The notes beneath the pieces were generated by a model. That model was given only the letters and a program-made list of their open reading frames with translations. It had not been told where the DNA came from and made no database searches. A stretch of 64,000 nt of DNA from Lamellibrachia satsuma (Eukaryota > Annelida > Polychaeta > Sabellida > Siboglinidae), in assembly GCA_033239005.1 (NCBI GenBank), contig BSQZ01000018.1:2584036-2648035 (forward strand), in the 5' to 3' direction. The position numbers were made by a program, and so were the translations under genes. Every line of letters starts with the position of its first letter. Position 1 is the stretch's first letter. Shown here piece by piece: positions 52,810 to 64,000 of this stretch.

Positions 52810-53450
52810 AGTGGTCTCTTGCAGGGTGGGGCCACATCACATAGTCTGTTGAATGGATGCATACTAGTATGAAAATGAGGAGTGTTCACGTTTGACCTGT
52901 CATCGTTGTTACCATGATTGCATAGTAAGGATGCTAACGTAATAGCTGACATGGGCCGTAAAATAGTCAAATAGCTTATATTTGAATAATGATAATTGGC
53001 TCAAACGTATGGGCGATTACTGTCAGAGCTGTTACCCTAGACGGACTAATCACAGTAACTGTTCTGACAAGTTGGGTAGCTGCTCTGACAACAATTGCCT
53101 AAATCGAATTGTGCCCAATTATGATATTGTTAATTATATTTCACTCTAATAGTGAAGAGATTTATCAAACTGAATAAATGAGTACCTGATTATTGACAGT
53201 CGTTGATAGTCTCCGCGCAGTAATTGCAGCGAGGCTGAATGCTTCCCAGAGAAGTCGAGTTAGTATTGGAAGGAACATGTCTGCTGGGCGTTGAAATGTA
53301 ACGCGCTTTGAACAATCTACCCATACGTCAGACCCATATATTATGTTTTTCGCTTTAAAAACGTTGACAAGTATTTGCTTTGAAAGCTTAAATGTTGTAC
53401 CCTATCGTTGGTAGAGGCTCGGCATGTGCGCAAAATTACGAAACAAAAAG
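52810..53450. repeat. Conserved anonymous block Y, copy 2
   Basis: Matches 15450-16045. No ORF is conserved between the two copies. Confidence 0.5.
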
Positions 53451-53659
53451 GATTGTGTCCCAGTATAACTAATCAAGCATGGTGGATGAGGGTGTGGGGG
53501 CAATGATCATGCATTGATCATGTACTTTTGGACATATCCCAAAAGATCTAGACTAAAGCCTGGCCTGAAGAATGGATTAACTGCAATGCTGTTAGTAAAG
53601 AAATCAAGACAACCTCCGATGATGTCAGACTTACACAACTATCAACATGGTATGGTATG

Positions 53660-54665
53660 GTATGGTAACCGTCCAAAACTATGCTAAGAATCATATTAAG
53701 CTGACCCAAAGAGAAAGGTGTAGCTCTGCTCTCAGAGGAACAAGCTGGCTTCAGACAAACACGAAGTACTAATGATTTATTTTAACATTACACTCATGGT
53801 GGCTTTGGCAAGTTACAAGACACAATGGTATTGATGAAGGATTAGTAAAAGCAATAGAGACCCTCCATGGATCACCAACCAGTTCCGTGGAGGACAAATA
53901 CGTCCCCTGTTCCGAACAACAGTTAAACCTATGCAGATGATACCTACTATCACCAATACTGTTCCATGTGTTCATACGGAACACCATGCTATACACACAG
54001 AGGACATCAACAGCACAGTCTTAATAAATGGGATAGCAGTGAATAATCTCCTCTTTGGTGATGACAAAGCTATCTTACTAGGAACGGGAAAAAGAAATAC
54101 ATTGCTCACAACAAAACTTGACACTGGAACAAAAGCGCATGTTATGGAAATGAACTCGGCGAGAAGCAACATAATAACAAATAGTGGTAATGCAAGAAAT
54201 ACCAGACTAATTATGAATAGAGAACGCGTTGAGGTAATAAGCTCCTTAAAATACATTGGCGCTATCATTTCATCTGAAAACAGCTCTGTCGAAGGAATAA
54301 AGCATGAATTAGTATTGCAACATCAGCTTTGGTAAGATTTAACCAAACCAGAAGTAACAAAAACATCACTACAGCAACCATGCTAAGCTGTTTAAGAGCT
54401 GACAAGTGGCCCTGCTAACCTACGGATGTGAAAGTTGAAACTCAGAAACTGGGAGAAGATTACAAGCCTTTGAGATATAAAAATATCCAACAAAGAACAC
54501 ATGACGAATGAGTTCGAAAAACAATACATCAATTACGTGGTAGCCCCAAAACAATCGCTGAATAGTATTAAAAGGAGAAGACACCCTAGGACAGAGACCG
54601 GAGGCGACGGATAGGAGACGAATCATCCAGACGTCCGGATTGTCTCGGTCAAGGGTTGAATTAGT
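53660..54665 (+). mobile_element. Decayed LINE, copy 3
   Basis: Contains a 134-codon open stretch (53931-54335) with NGIAVNNLLFGDDKAILLGT and RVEVISSLKYIGAIISSENS, the RT C-box region with G-D-D. The 3' end is shared with 18830-18860 and 40070-40105. Confidence 0.6.
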
Positions 54666-54904
54666 GAGGAAACAGTGAGTCTTTCTTAAAATAAATTAGA
54701 TGTTGCACTTCGTAAAGAATGTGTTGGTGTTTGAACAAAACTTATACCTCTCATGCATTTGAAGTACTCGTAAACGTTGTTCACAAACAATCGTGCTTTT
54801 TTCAATTTGCGAAAACTAATTGAACGGATCCGGCCAAGTAATTGAGATGGCAATAATTTGGTTAACAAATCACTCATTAGCCACGTTACTAAATAAAAAT
54901 ACAC

Positions 54905-55200
54905 AACATGCAAACACTATGTACATACAAACCTCTATAAATGGGGGGAGCTTAATATGTAAAAATAACGTTCGCGGGACAATATCATACTTCCGCCACA
55001 TCCCCACTGCTTTAGCGTCCTTCGCTAAGTGGTTAGAGTTAGAAAGGCATAAAAAGCAGCAACACGTAAAGGTTAGACGACACTTCATACGACTCTCTCC
55101 GGGAGTTCAGATGCGTCTTGACAGAAGGTTTGTATATTCTACCGCTGAAACATTCCATTTGGATAAGATAAATGTGGTTTAGATGTAGGAAAAATGTATT
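54905..55200. repeat. Dispersed repeat family 'R1'
   Basis: A full copy: ATACAAACCTCTATAAATGG, CCTTCGCTAAGTGGTTAGAG, GATGCGTCTTGACAGAAGG and CATTCCATTTGGATAAGATA. Confidence 0.6.
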
Positions 55201-55439
55201 CCAATGAACATTTGTACTTTTTGACCGTGTTTGACTTAAGTATGACTTTATGTGAAAGTCTTGGCAGTTTGGTTCATAGTGTACATTTGTTTTAAGACAA
55301 CATTAGTATTACTAACATTTTGTCACAGAAGAAGGCGCATATCATCGGAATTTCATTTGTTTCGTCTCCATTTTTTTGTAAATGGCCGATTTAGTGTAAC
55401 TGGTCTGTTTCCTGAAACCGCTCGGCCGCGCTATCCCCT

Positions 55440-55620
55440 AAACACACCCAACCAGATGCATAAAACAGGATGTGCGTTTCGGGTTCACTTTACTACAGCG
55501 ACTATGAGTTGTACAAACACCCATCAATTGAGGTTTGGCTTCAATGCCCAGAATGTTGTCAGTGGTACCATGAAAAATGTGATAGATGTTCGTGTGCGTG
55601 TACGTGCGTGCGTGCGTGAT
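55440..55620 (+). pseudogene. PHD-finger-like fragment, copy 3
   Basis: As at 40640: PSIEVWLQCPECCQWYHEKC codons survive with Thr/Ile-type changes, followed by a short (TGCG)n. The finger is incomplete. Confidence 0.4.
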
Positions 55621-56616
55621 ATATGCCTGCATCATTAGGCAGTGATTGTATAATTTAACATACAATTACTGTAACAGTAGTGGCGTAACTAGGATCTCGC
55701 AAAGGGAGGCCAAAGGGGGCAAGCTTACTTACCCTTGCTACCACGTAGCGGCACAGCGAAAACATACGGGAACAAATCACACACAAATTAAGCCTTGTAT
55801 ATAGATAATAAGTGTTCTATATTTCGTATAATGTCTTTTGCCAAACATTCATGCCATTGTTGGTTAATGTTACGAAGAGTGGTTCATAAAAAAATTGGCG
55901 TATTGTACGTCTTTGTGGTTCGGGCTTCTTTGGGTAGGAACTTGCATTTCAAAAGGGCAATATGAAAAATAAGTTCGTAATTTTTATGTAAGCAGATACA
56001 GTACTCCAGAGTCGGGTGATTCCATCGCTGCGAGACTACTGAATCCGTTTCAACAGAAGTACGGCGGAGATCACTCAGCATACCAACCACGTGCAATTAT
56101 TTAACTCCATTAAAAAAGGTACATTCTTATCATTGACATGCTTTTTGTTTTTGTCAATTCGTATACACTTTTCAAAAGACAAACAAGAAGATTTTGTCTC
56201 CACATACAGAGGATCCTTCCTCCACTGACAGGGATCTTTCCATCACTGATAGGGATCCTTCCATCACTGACAGGGATCTTTCCATCACTAACAAAGATCC
56301 TTCCATCACCGGCAGGTCCATATTCCGCTAACCAGCAACAAAAAATGTGATCCGGTGCGCAGCAGAAGTAGTCTACAAATATGCCCTTGTCCCTTTTCAG
56401 AAACAATTGTTTTCAAGGTCCAAAAAACCTTGAAAATAGGTTCCGTCCCAAAATCACTGGTACTTCATTCGTATGTCATGGACCAGGAAGTCAAACAATG
56501 ATCTATCCACTAATGGGCAACATAAACATGTTATCAGACTCATTCTTGACATTAGTTCATAGCACGGCATACATGTGCATATAATGTATTGCCAAGAGAA
56601 AATACACACACATGCA

Positions 56617-56648
<32 letters not shown>

Positions 56649-56819
56649 CACACGTAATGATACATAAGTAATGTTGACAAAATGTTGATAGGATATTCTG
56701 ACGTTTATTATGCACTGTATCTCATTTGACAAATTATGTTACCACTAACTTGTATGCAATTAACGTGCAATGTCGTGGTCTAAATCATTGGAGCTCCAAG
56801 AAATGTCAAGTCACGTAGT

Positions 56820-56985
56820 AAAATAATTGTGCAGCGGTACTGCGAGAAAGACATGAATAAATACGTGCCCAACGAAATGACATTGTTGAAAATAGTGCAG
56901 CATCACGGCGCGAAAGACGTAAATGTGTGTGCAACAAAGTCATATTGTAAATTAATAGTGCAATATAAGTACTGCCAGTAGTTGA
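56820..56985 (+). promoter_or_regulatory. Three copies of the upstream motif (paralog 5)
   Basis: Motif copies at about 56821, 56890 and 56954 have the same spacing as at paralog 4. The whole 56700-57046 region is nearly identical to 41880-42222. Confidence 0.4.
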
Positions 56986-57046
56986 GGTTCATTTACGTAT
57001 TTAACGCATTCACTTCTGTTTCCAACAGTCGTGTTCGATTTTCCAG

Positions 57047-57316
57047 ATGCGACCCACGATACTGCTACAATGGCTATTGCTAGCTGCGCTCGTCGCATTG
57101 AGCGTCCAGCAGAAAGTCACCTTCCAAGAGAGGATTGAAGCGAAGATATATTGCACGAATAAGTTCTTACGCTGTTTCAGATTGAACCGCTGCCAGGAGA
57201 AGAAATTTAAATATCGCAAAAAAATCTGCGATAAGATCTATGTTGAATGTGTGAATTTTGCTAAGTCGATGTTTGATAAGATAAATGCCAATGACTTCAT
57301 ACGTCAATATCATTAG
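57047..57316 (+). CDS. Secreted cysteine-rich protein, paralog 5
   Basis: An 89-residue ORF after TTCCAG. The signal peptide is MRPTILLQWLLLAALVALSV, and the mature part begins near QQKVTFQERIEAK. Five cysteines are in the family pattern, with CFRLNRCQEKKFKYRKKIC between cysteines 2 and 4, and YVECVNFAKSMFDKINANDF follows. Its mature part is closest to paralog 3 at several positions where paralog 4 differs (for example FRLNRCQEKK), while its leader matches paralog 4. This is a sign of uneven divergence or gene conversion. Net charge is strongly positive. The flanks place it at the start of the third large tandem unit, which is cut short after about 58250. Function unknown. Confidence 0.85.
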   Translation: MRPTILLQWLLLAALVALSVQQKVTFQERIEAKIYCTNKFLRCFRLNRCQEKKFKYRKKICDKIYVECVNFAKSMFDKINANDFIRQYH

Positions 57317-58250
57317 TGAAAGAGCTAGCGCCCACCAAGAATTTGATTGTTCGTGTTTCTGTTCTGGACGGCTAAGACCTTTGTAATACTCACAATGCAT
57401 TTAGAACCGATCTACGTAACTGTGTTCGCATAGAAACATGCACAATTATGGGTGAGAGATTTGTACATTGGTGACCATTAGTACGTTCCCTACCCATTGA
57501 AAAACTTTTCTAACGATTGTCCTTAAACTTTCACAGCACATTAAGCATTATTTAACTGACCTCGTTTGTGAAAATCGCGTTGGTTTTAATTTAAACGATA
57601 GACAATGTTTACGCCCGCCACGACTCGACACGACAGATCTTACGTGTTTCTGTTTTTTTTTTGTCTCTGAAGATGACATTCGAAGTGTGAGATGTGACAA
57701 ATGTGTTCTGCTGAAATGCTCATCAGTTTCTAGTCATTTACTGCAATGATAAGTTCGCCCTGGTTGGAATGGGTTGTGCTCAGCCTCTACACTCAGACAT
57801 TTCGCAAACTTCCAATCTCGAGAACCCATCATTGGTGTCAAGTACTGTAAAGTGCACATCTGCGTTTGCGTTGCACGCGAAGTCCAAAGTTTACTGATCA
57901 CGCACGCACGCACGCACGCACGCACACACATATCATGTCAACCAAACTATGCCTCATTTTAATAGCTATGTTGAAATATGGTTGATTCGTTCATAAACGA
58001 AATTAAAACGTATCAGATGTGTATTACATATTGTTGCTTATTCCTTCGCCTCACAATGTTTAATTCACATAGTAAACAACGTTCAATAGATGTTTTGAGG
58101 ACGACACTTCTAAATAGGAAATGCATTCTATTATTAACCTGGAGTGAAGTGATGCTCATCGTGTTTAATCAGCGAGATGTTGAGCCAGCAAGAAAGTCGC
58201 ATCGTCTCATTGGCCTGTTTGACCAATCCAATGGTCTAATGGCCTCCAGC
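57317..58250. repeat. Downstream flank of paralog 5 (shortened tandem unit)
   Basis: Matches 26405-27250 and 27593-27860 of unit A. Between them unit A has its (AT)n/inverted-repeat complex; here there is only (GCAC)n at 57900-57925. The match ends within the GAGATGTTGAGCCAGCAA region, just before where the 26-bp minisatellite block would lie. Confidence 0.6.
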
Positions 58251-58460
58251 TGAACAAACACGATTAAGAAGGGATCTTCTCACTTAGACTTACCAGATTA
58301 TGGAATGATCTACCAGAAGTAGTTGTAACTGCCCCAAGTGTAAACTTGTTTAAAACCCGTCTAGATTGACATTGTTGAAGATCTGACCACCGAGGTCACC
58401 GTCTACGGTCAGGAAGAACCTAAGTAAACCTAATTAATCCAAGTAAGTAATAATATTTCC
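58250..58460 (+). mobile_element. LINE 3' end fragment
   Basis: Reads FSLRLTRLWNDLPEVVVTAP and VNLFKTRLD, a LINE C-terminal pattern, then a 3' UTR ending in AAGTAAGTAATAA. From 58461 to 58739 nothing is recognised. Confidence 0.55.
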
Positions 58461-58739
58461 GACCAATCAATTCATATACTTTACATTCCTCCCACACTTT
58501 TTTCTTCAAAACAACGTGTTGTTTTTAGCACAACAATTTAAAACGAAAGTTAAAGGAGAGGTTAGTTTGAAGTTGCTAGAATACACTGAAAAGCATACCT
58601 TCACTAAAGCAGACAACATAAATGTTTTCGACATATTGGAAATATAGACATTATTACTTACACATGTACAATACAACGTACCAAGAATACAGCATAGAAC
58701 AAACATGCATCATATAAAGTACAAGAACCAAACATTTGT

Positions 58740-59060
58740 TTAACAGGATGTTAACAAGATTTAACAAGATTGCCATCCCAAACAATACGTTCCAGATGGC
58801 AAGTGGACAAGGAAGCAATTGGCTTATCGAGAGTCCAACAATTTTCTCATCTATGTGTAGCCCGCCCTTGTCAAATATCTGGTAATTCTATTTTCAAACA
58901 TATTCACACTACTAGCATTAACACATTCATTTGGCAGTTTGTTCCATTCATTTATCACCCTCTGTGAGAAAGAGTACTTTCTCATGTCCAACTTACACTG
59001 CTCCTTAACTAATGCTGCTTTGTGTCCTCTGGTTCTGCTGCCTTCTTTAAGTTTGAAGAA
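58740..59060 (-). mobile_element. LINE copy D (3' end only)
   Basis: The minus strand reads GSRTRGHKAALVKEQCKLDM, RKYSFSQRVINEWNKLPNEC and SSVNMFENRITRYL, followed by the 3' UTR down to TTAACAAG repeats at about 58745. It is the same family as copies A-C. From 59061 to 60340 I see no supported gene. Confidence 0.8.
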
Positions 59061-60339
59061 TATGCATGTTACAATGTACCGGAAAATACATCGGCACGTA
59101 ACAAACACAAATATCATCATGCAAAATATACGTTCTACACTATCCAGCACTGATACAAATGCCGATTAAGCAGATCAATGTATGTTTGAGTATAATCCAG
59201 TGCGTATCGATAATATACAGTTGTGTCTATAGGCTGCATTAATGAACAAACAAACCACAAGTGTTACAGTACAGGATAAATGCCCTGGGTATGTTTCCCA
59301 CATTAGAAAAGTAAGACTGGAAACTAGCGGAAGTCAAAACACTAATTAATTCATGCCTGTGTAAGCACATCCTTTGTTAGAAAACCTAATTCTAACCATG
59401 TATTTTGTGTTTCACTTGTAAACCAAGAATATTCTCATGAAACTTCACTAGCTGGTTATGGGCTTAGGTTAATTACTGAAAGCATTTGGTTTACTGAAGG
59501 TAATACGCTGGTTTCGTCGGCTGTAGAGTCACAAACAACGTTGGCATTCACGAAAGTCGACGTCGGTCGCTGTTCCAAAGAGTATTTTCGACAATTGATC
59601 GAACATGTCGAGCAATCCTCGTTTTACCATGTACTGTATCGGGGCGTCAGTTGTCGCGTGTCCTACGTCATGGGGTCAAGACGTCAATCATCTATTTGAA
59701 ACGTTGCATTTGTAATTATAGCTACTCATGTCGCCATGTGATTTCTGATTTTATCACCGCCTTTTACAAGGAATCCATTTCCGCTTTTCATTTCATTTTC
59801 ATCACTATGGGCGTATCCAGTCAACTTTGCAGTTGTCGTCGGTGTGTGAAATACACACAAAGCGCTATAGCTGCGCATTTCTGCCGCTTTATTTCCGTCT
59901 TATTCCTCGCGAAGTTCCATCGCTTTCTGAAATACTTCTTCTTCGTCAATGACCCAATGTCACTGTGATGACCGTCTGCTGCTTCGCGAACTGCTACAGA
60001 CAGTGTCTTGGGGTAGAATAAACTGTCCGTCGATCGACGGGTACTACCATCCCAGGGTTTTGGGGTTCGGCTGTCTGTCGAGTTTGATCTGGGCCAGTGT
60101 AAAAATTACCGGTCTGTCGTTGCTACCAGTGCGGGCAGCCAGTCGTCTGCGAGTAGTGCTAGGAACCTGATGACGAATTGGGTGTGGGTTGTACGAGTCC
60201 CAATTTTGTTCGGAATCAGGTTAATTCAGCATGATATTCTTAACGTTTATTTAAACAGGAATTATTAGCTGTTTTGCTGTCCACAATAGGCGAAACACAA
60301 GTTGCTATAAGCTTTAATATGGGTAACGGCTTCATGCCG

Positions 60340-60804
60340 CTACTCTATGTTTTTTTTAATAAATCACTAAGTGGATAGACGAGGGACCGCCAGTAGATAT
60401 TATCTACTTAGATTTTAAGAACGCTTTGACAAAATGATTTGGGGGAATTTAAATGCCTATATAAAGGACACGGGAACTTGGTTATAAACCATAATATATT
60501 CGAGATACTGTTTTAGGCACTACTGTAAAAGAAAAGGACTTAGAAATAAAAATAAGTACTGATATGAAAGCTTCAGAACACTGTGGCATTGCAGCTTCTA
60601 AGAGTAATCAAATTCTTGGGTTGATTAGGAGAAACATAACATAAAAGGAACCAAATCTAATTATACCTCTGTATAAAGCAATAGTTAGATTTCATTTGGA
60701 ATACTGTATACAAGCGTGGAGACCACATCGTAAGAAGGACATAGATACGCTTGGACGCATACATAGGAGAGCAACTAAAATTATTCCAAAACTAACAGAC
60801 CTTA

Positions 60805-60845
<41 letters not shown>

Positions 60846-62290
60846 CATCTTTATTCGGACTCAAGATCCACAAGCATGTACATATTAAACAGATTGAAAG
60901 TTAGAAATAGCAGCTAGAAAACAAATTATATTGTGCTGAGATATGAAATCACAGCATTACATTCTTCCTTATTTAAGACATCGTCATTGTTACAATCTTT
61001 CATTTCAATCAATTCACAAATCATGTTTGCATTGTCATAGTATGTAGCATTAACATTGATATTCCACATTTCTTTATATTTATGCTTAATAGCACTCATA
61101 GGCATATACAACAGTTCATGGTTGGTCATGTTATATTTGGACATAATGTGTCTTACATTCTGGCCCATAGTTGACCTATAAGCAAATGTCATTGTATTTG
61201 CAATATAATTAACAACCATGTTATCTGACAAGGATACTGTTCTGTAAAACTGTATAAACCTAAAGACCAAAGCCACATCTAAAGGTACACATTCAGCAAT
61301 TAATGGTACTAAATCTCTGTGGGAAGTATGTTGTAGCTTCCATACCTTACGCAATGCATTACGCCACTGTATGCACATCTTGTTAACACTGTCACGCCAC
61401 AGTGGCCATAGTTGAGATCCGTACAATTCACAATAATACTGATGAAACAATTTGTTTTTGACAACAGTTTGAAGTGAACCAAACTCAGACATAAATCTAT
61501 TTACATTACAGTTAAATGTTTTAATGCCATCAAACACCATTTCAGACTAATCGGTTGTGCTAAGTACATTTCCAAGATGTATAGTTTTCTCACATGTAGA
61601 AACATCTGTACCATTTATTTCACAATGCGGATCAGCATTCTTCTTGTTGTACACCAATAATTTGCTTGTTGACTCATTAAACAACACATCATGTAGTTTG
61701 GCATATTTCTCACAAACCTCAATCATTTTTCGCAACCCAGAACTAGTAGGACATAGTAATATAATGTCATCTGCATATCCTGCAGCTCCACAGAAATGTT
61801 GCCCAATATAACAGCCAATACCAAGGTCTTTTAATTCTTCCAACAGCCCATCCATGTACACTCCAAATAGAAGTGGAGACATAACACCTCCTTATGAAGA
61901 ACGTCTGAAAGAATTTAGCAACTCTAGAGACAAGGAGGTTAAGAGGAGATCAGATCAGAAGTGTTTAAGATATTGAATGGATGTGAAAATGTTGATAGAA
62001 ATATATTTTTCTCACTCAAGAAATATAGTAAAACTAGATGACATAAGGTAAATTAGTAAAGGATCAGTGTATATTGGAAATCAGGAAGTACTCGTTCTCA
62101 CAGAGGACAATCAATGAATATAACGCGTTGTCTACGGATTGTGTAACTGCTAGCAGCGTGAACATGTTAAAAACGGTTGACCCATATCTCAGGAGGGCGG
62201 GTTACACGTAGGTGAACATTGTTGGACTCTCGATAAGCCAATGGCTTCCTGGTCCACTTACCAACTGGGCCTTTGGCTTGGATAGCAAAT
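60340..62290 (+). mobile_element. LINE copy C, interrupted by another LINE
   Basis: The left part (60340-60807) has DIIYLDFKN, an internal deletion, then SEHCGIAASKSNQILGLIRR and RRATKIIPKLTDLSY. The right part (61890-62230) resumes with the YEERLKEF codons, KYSFSQRTINEYN-like and LRRAGY-like words, and the 3' UTR. The reading frame is broken in several places. The insert lies at 60807-61889. Confidence 0.8.
60807..61889 (-). mobile_element. Nested 5'-truncated LINE with (AAT)n tail
   Basis: The minus strand starts abruptly at a GGVMSPLLFG motif (61889). Then come CGAAGYADDIILLCPTSSGL (the catalytic YADD) and STSKLLVYNKKN, up to a TGA at 61547. A small shift leads into a 204-codon open frame (61540-60926) with MVFDGIKTFNCNVNRF and HQYYCELYGSQLW, typical of LINE C-terminal regions. 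It ends at a (TTA)n tract (60803-60845), i.e. an AAT tail on the minus strand. TTAT flanks both ends. Confidence 0.85.
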
Positions 62291-62299
62291 CTTGTTAAA

Positions 62300-62590
62300 T
62301 CGTGTACGTACAAACCTCTACAAGTGGGCGGAGCTTAATATGTAATGAGAAACTGCGCCTAACTATAGTATCATGTTTCTGCCCCCACCCCGCTATTTTA
62401 GCGTCCTTCGCCAACTGGTTAAAGCTAAAGCCTTGTTCAGCGACACATAGATTAGATGACACTTCGTAGAAACCTCTCCGGAACTTCAGATTCTTCTTGT
62501 CAGAAGGTTGGTATATTCTGCCGCTGAAAGAATCCGTTTGGATAAGATGAATGTGTTTTAACTGTAAAGGAAAGCCACAGGGCACCTATT
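62300..62590. repeat. Dispersed repeat family 'R1'
   Basis: A full copy: CGTACGTACAAACCTCTACA, GTGGGCGGAGCTTAATATGT, CCTTCGCCAACTGGTTAAAG, CTTGTCAGAAGGTTGGTATA and ATCCGTTTGGATAAGATG. Similarity to 19440-19850 continues to 62700. Confidence 0.65.
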
Positions 62591-62699
62591 CCATAAAGCA
62601 CACCACCACTGTCCTGGCGGGCCACAGTAACACCATGTATGAGTATGTATTCCATTCTTTAGACGTCACTGTATGAAGCACATGCTAAAATGTTGAATT

Positions 62700-64000
62700 A
62701 TATAAGACAATGTAGTGAACATTTCTCGAGATAGTTTGTTTTATGTTGAAATTATTATTATGGCATGTCCAAAACGTGTTTGTATCGTGTAGAAATTTCC
62801 ATCATCTTGTAAAGGCGACTTCATCAGTACTATGACGTACTGGCCAGATGACGTCATCGTACACGAAGGAAGTTCGTCATTGCCTTCGTCTCGGTTGTTC
62901 GCTTCCTTGGGTCTTGCGTATTCTTCTCGAGTGTTCTCCTTCTGTGTGCTCCACATCTACCACTTTTACTCCATATCACTCCATATCCATAAGATATGGT
63001 TTTCGGTGGTTGTGAGGACGGACTTGTTGGTGGTAGAGTGCGACCGCTTCCTTTCGCCCCTCGTGTATTGTTCTTTTTTGTGCATTCTCTACATCTTTCT
63101 TGTGTTCATTTAACTTGGTCTTAAACAATATCCCTGCCTCTCATCTGTAGGCTGCGCCACAACTCAACAAGGTATTTGGTAGACTAGTTGATGTTTTTCT
63201 CACGGTTCCACTTTGTTCTCTGGGCGTACCAATATACGTATGAGGGTTGTGTGAATACGCATGGCTGTAGTCACCACGTATTTCTCAGAACCAGATCAAT
63301 CCTCTCTGAGGCACCTTCTACGTTAAGGATGACAACCTGGTTTCTATAGTTCTTGCCTTTTTCTCTTGTCTGCTGTTTTTCTCTTCTTGTTTTCCATCAC
63401 CTTTTTACAAGGCACAGGACGGATAACCGCTCCTTTTAAGCATGTCTCCTCTTCCTTCTTGCCTCTTTCCTCATAAATTATCGTCTTACACCTGTTCATA
63501 AGGGTCCTGACTACCCCTAACTTCTTGTGCATGGGATGATGGGACGTGAAGTTCGTTTACTGCTTAGTGTGGGTCTTCTTTCTGTACAGTGTGGACTTCA
63601 TGCTGCCATTATCCTTTTTGGTAAATGTTGCATTAAAGAATGACATGCTGTTTTTTCTTCGTCCTCGCTTTTGAATCTTATGTTACATATGAGGTCGATC
63701 GTATTTATATCTACTTCAATTTATATTACATATTATCACGCATATTTCAATATATACGCTCGTATATGCATGCACGCCCTTTCTCTTCTGCACACACGCA
63801 CTGTCACAACCTTTTGTCGAAACGAGTTAGTTAATTATAGTGAGAACTACTATGTATTCTCTACAGGAGTCACTGACCTATCAGTAAATTACATCGTGCT
63901 TGTATTTTTCATGTGAACATATGTATACATATTGTGTTTCGGTCACTAAACTTTCTCGTTCTTGTTCTGGTTCATATGATGTTGTAATTCCTCTGTCATG
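62700..64000 (-). mobile_element. Penelope-like element, copy 2 (runs off the window)
   Basis: On the minus strand: NSMSFFNATFTKKDNG (about 63655-63600), HKKLGVVRTLMNRCKTIIYE (about 63530-63475), the GIY-YIG region in decayed form (SCGAAY at about 63160, then a stop) and the C-terminal NRDEGNDELP (about 62890). It lacks the nested LINE of copy 1, so it preserves the empty site. Multiple stops show it is dead. Confidence 0.7.

Noticed and set aside
59651..60170. Plus-strand ORFs at 59651-59968 and 59949-60170
   Set aside because: No homology, signal or repeat context supports them, and they are not duplicated elsewhere in the window. I could not identify anything in 59.1-60.3 kb.

Overview
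The window looks like nuclear DNA of a non-vertebrate animal. It is AT-rich, has no operons, and is saturated with non-LTR retrotransposon (LINE) and Penelope-like relics, very long (AT)n tracts and other microsatellites. The only intact gene-like ORFs are small, with eukaryotic signal peptides and a splice-acceptor-like sequence just before the ATG. The species cannot be assigned from sequence alone. A marine or aquatic invertebrate is a guess from the repeat types.

The backbone is a tandem array of five paralogous small secreted cysteine-rich proteins, all on the + strand (ATGs at 4292, 12744, 26129, 42223 and 57047). Each has a hydrophobic leader, a basic mature part of about 65-75 residues, and five cysteines in a fixed pattern (C-x6-C-x5-C-x11-C-x6-C). 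The last three genes sit in large tandem units of about 15-16 kb (roughly 25.2-41.0, 41.0-55.8 and 55.8 kb onward). These units share upstream flanks, downstream flanks, a 26-bp minisatellite, a two-ORF LINE and several anonymous blocks. Genes 1 and 2 are older members with shorter shared flanks.

Region by region. 0-4 kb: LINE and Penelope fragments. 4.3-7.4 kb: gene 1 and gene-poor DNA. 7.7-11.4 kb: an interrupted LINE on the minus strand. 12.7-16 kb: gene 2, a perfect-length 45-bp x 16 array that is open as a Cys-rich 15-residue repeat, and conserved anonymous blocks. 16-25 kb: LINEs, a (GAGT)n block and a Penelope-like element with a GIY-YIG motif and a nested LINE. 25-35 kb: gene 3 and LINE copy A (SGNH-type ORF1 plus endonuclease/RT). 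35.2-39.3 kb: a decayed endogenous virus, GC-richer than its surroundings. 39.4-52.7 kb: gene 4, an inverted LINE fragment and LINE copy B. 53-64 kb: gene 5, LINE copies C and D, a clean nested LINE insertion and a second Penelope-like copy.

The endogenous virus reads right to left on the minus strand. It holds an integrase C-terminal (chromodomain-like) remnant, a small membrane protein, a minor-capsid-like protein, a basic pX-like core protein, a large capsid-like protein of the kind annotated 'F54H12.2-like' in invertebrate genomes, and an adenovirus-type protease start. This is the virion module of a Polinton/adintovirus-type element. It carries several nonsense codons and frameshifts, and is found in only one of the tandem units.
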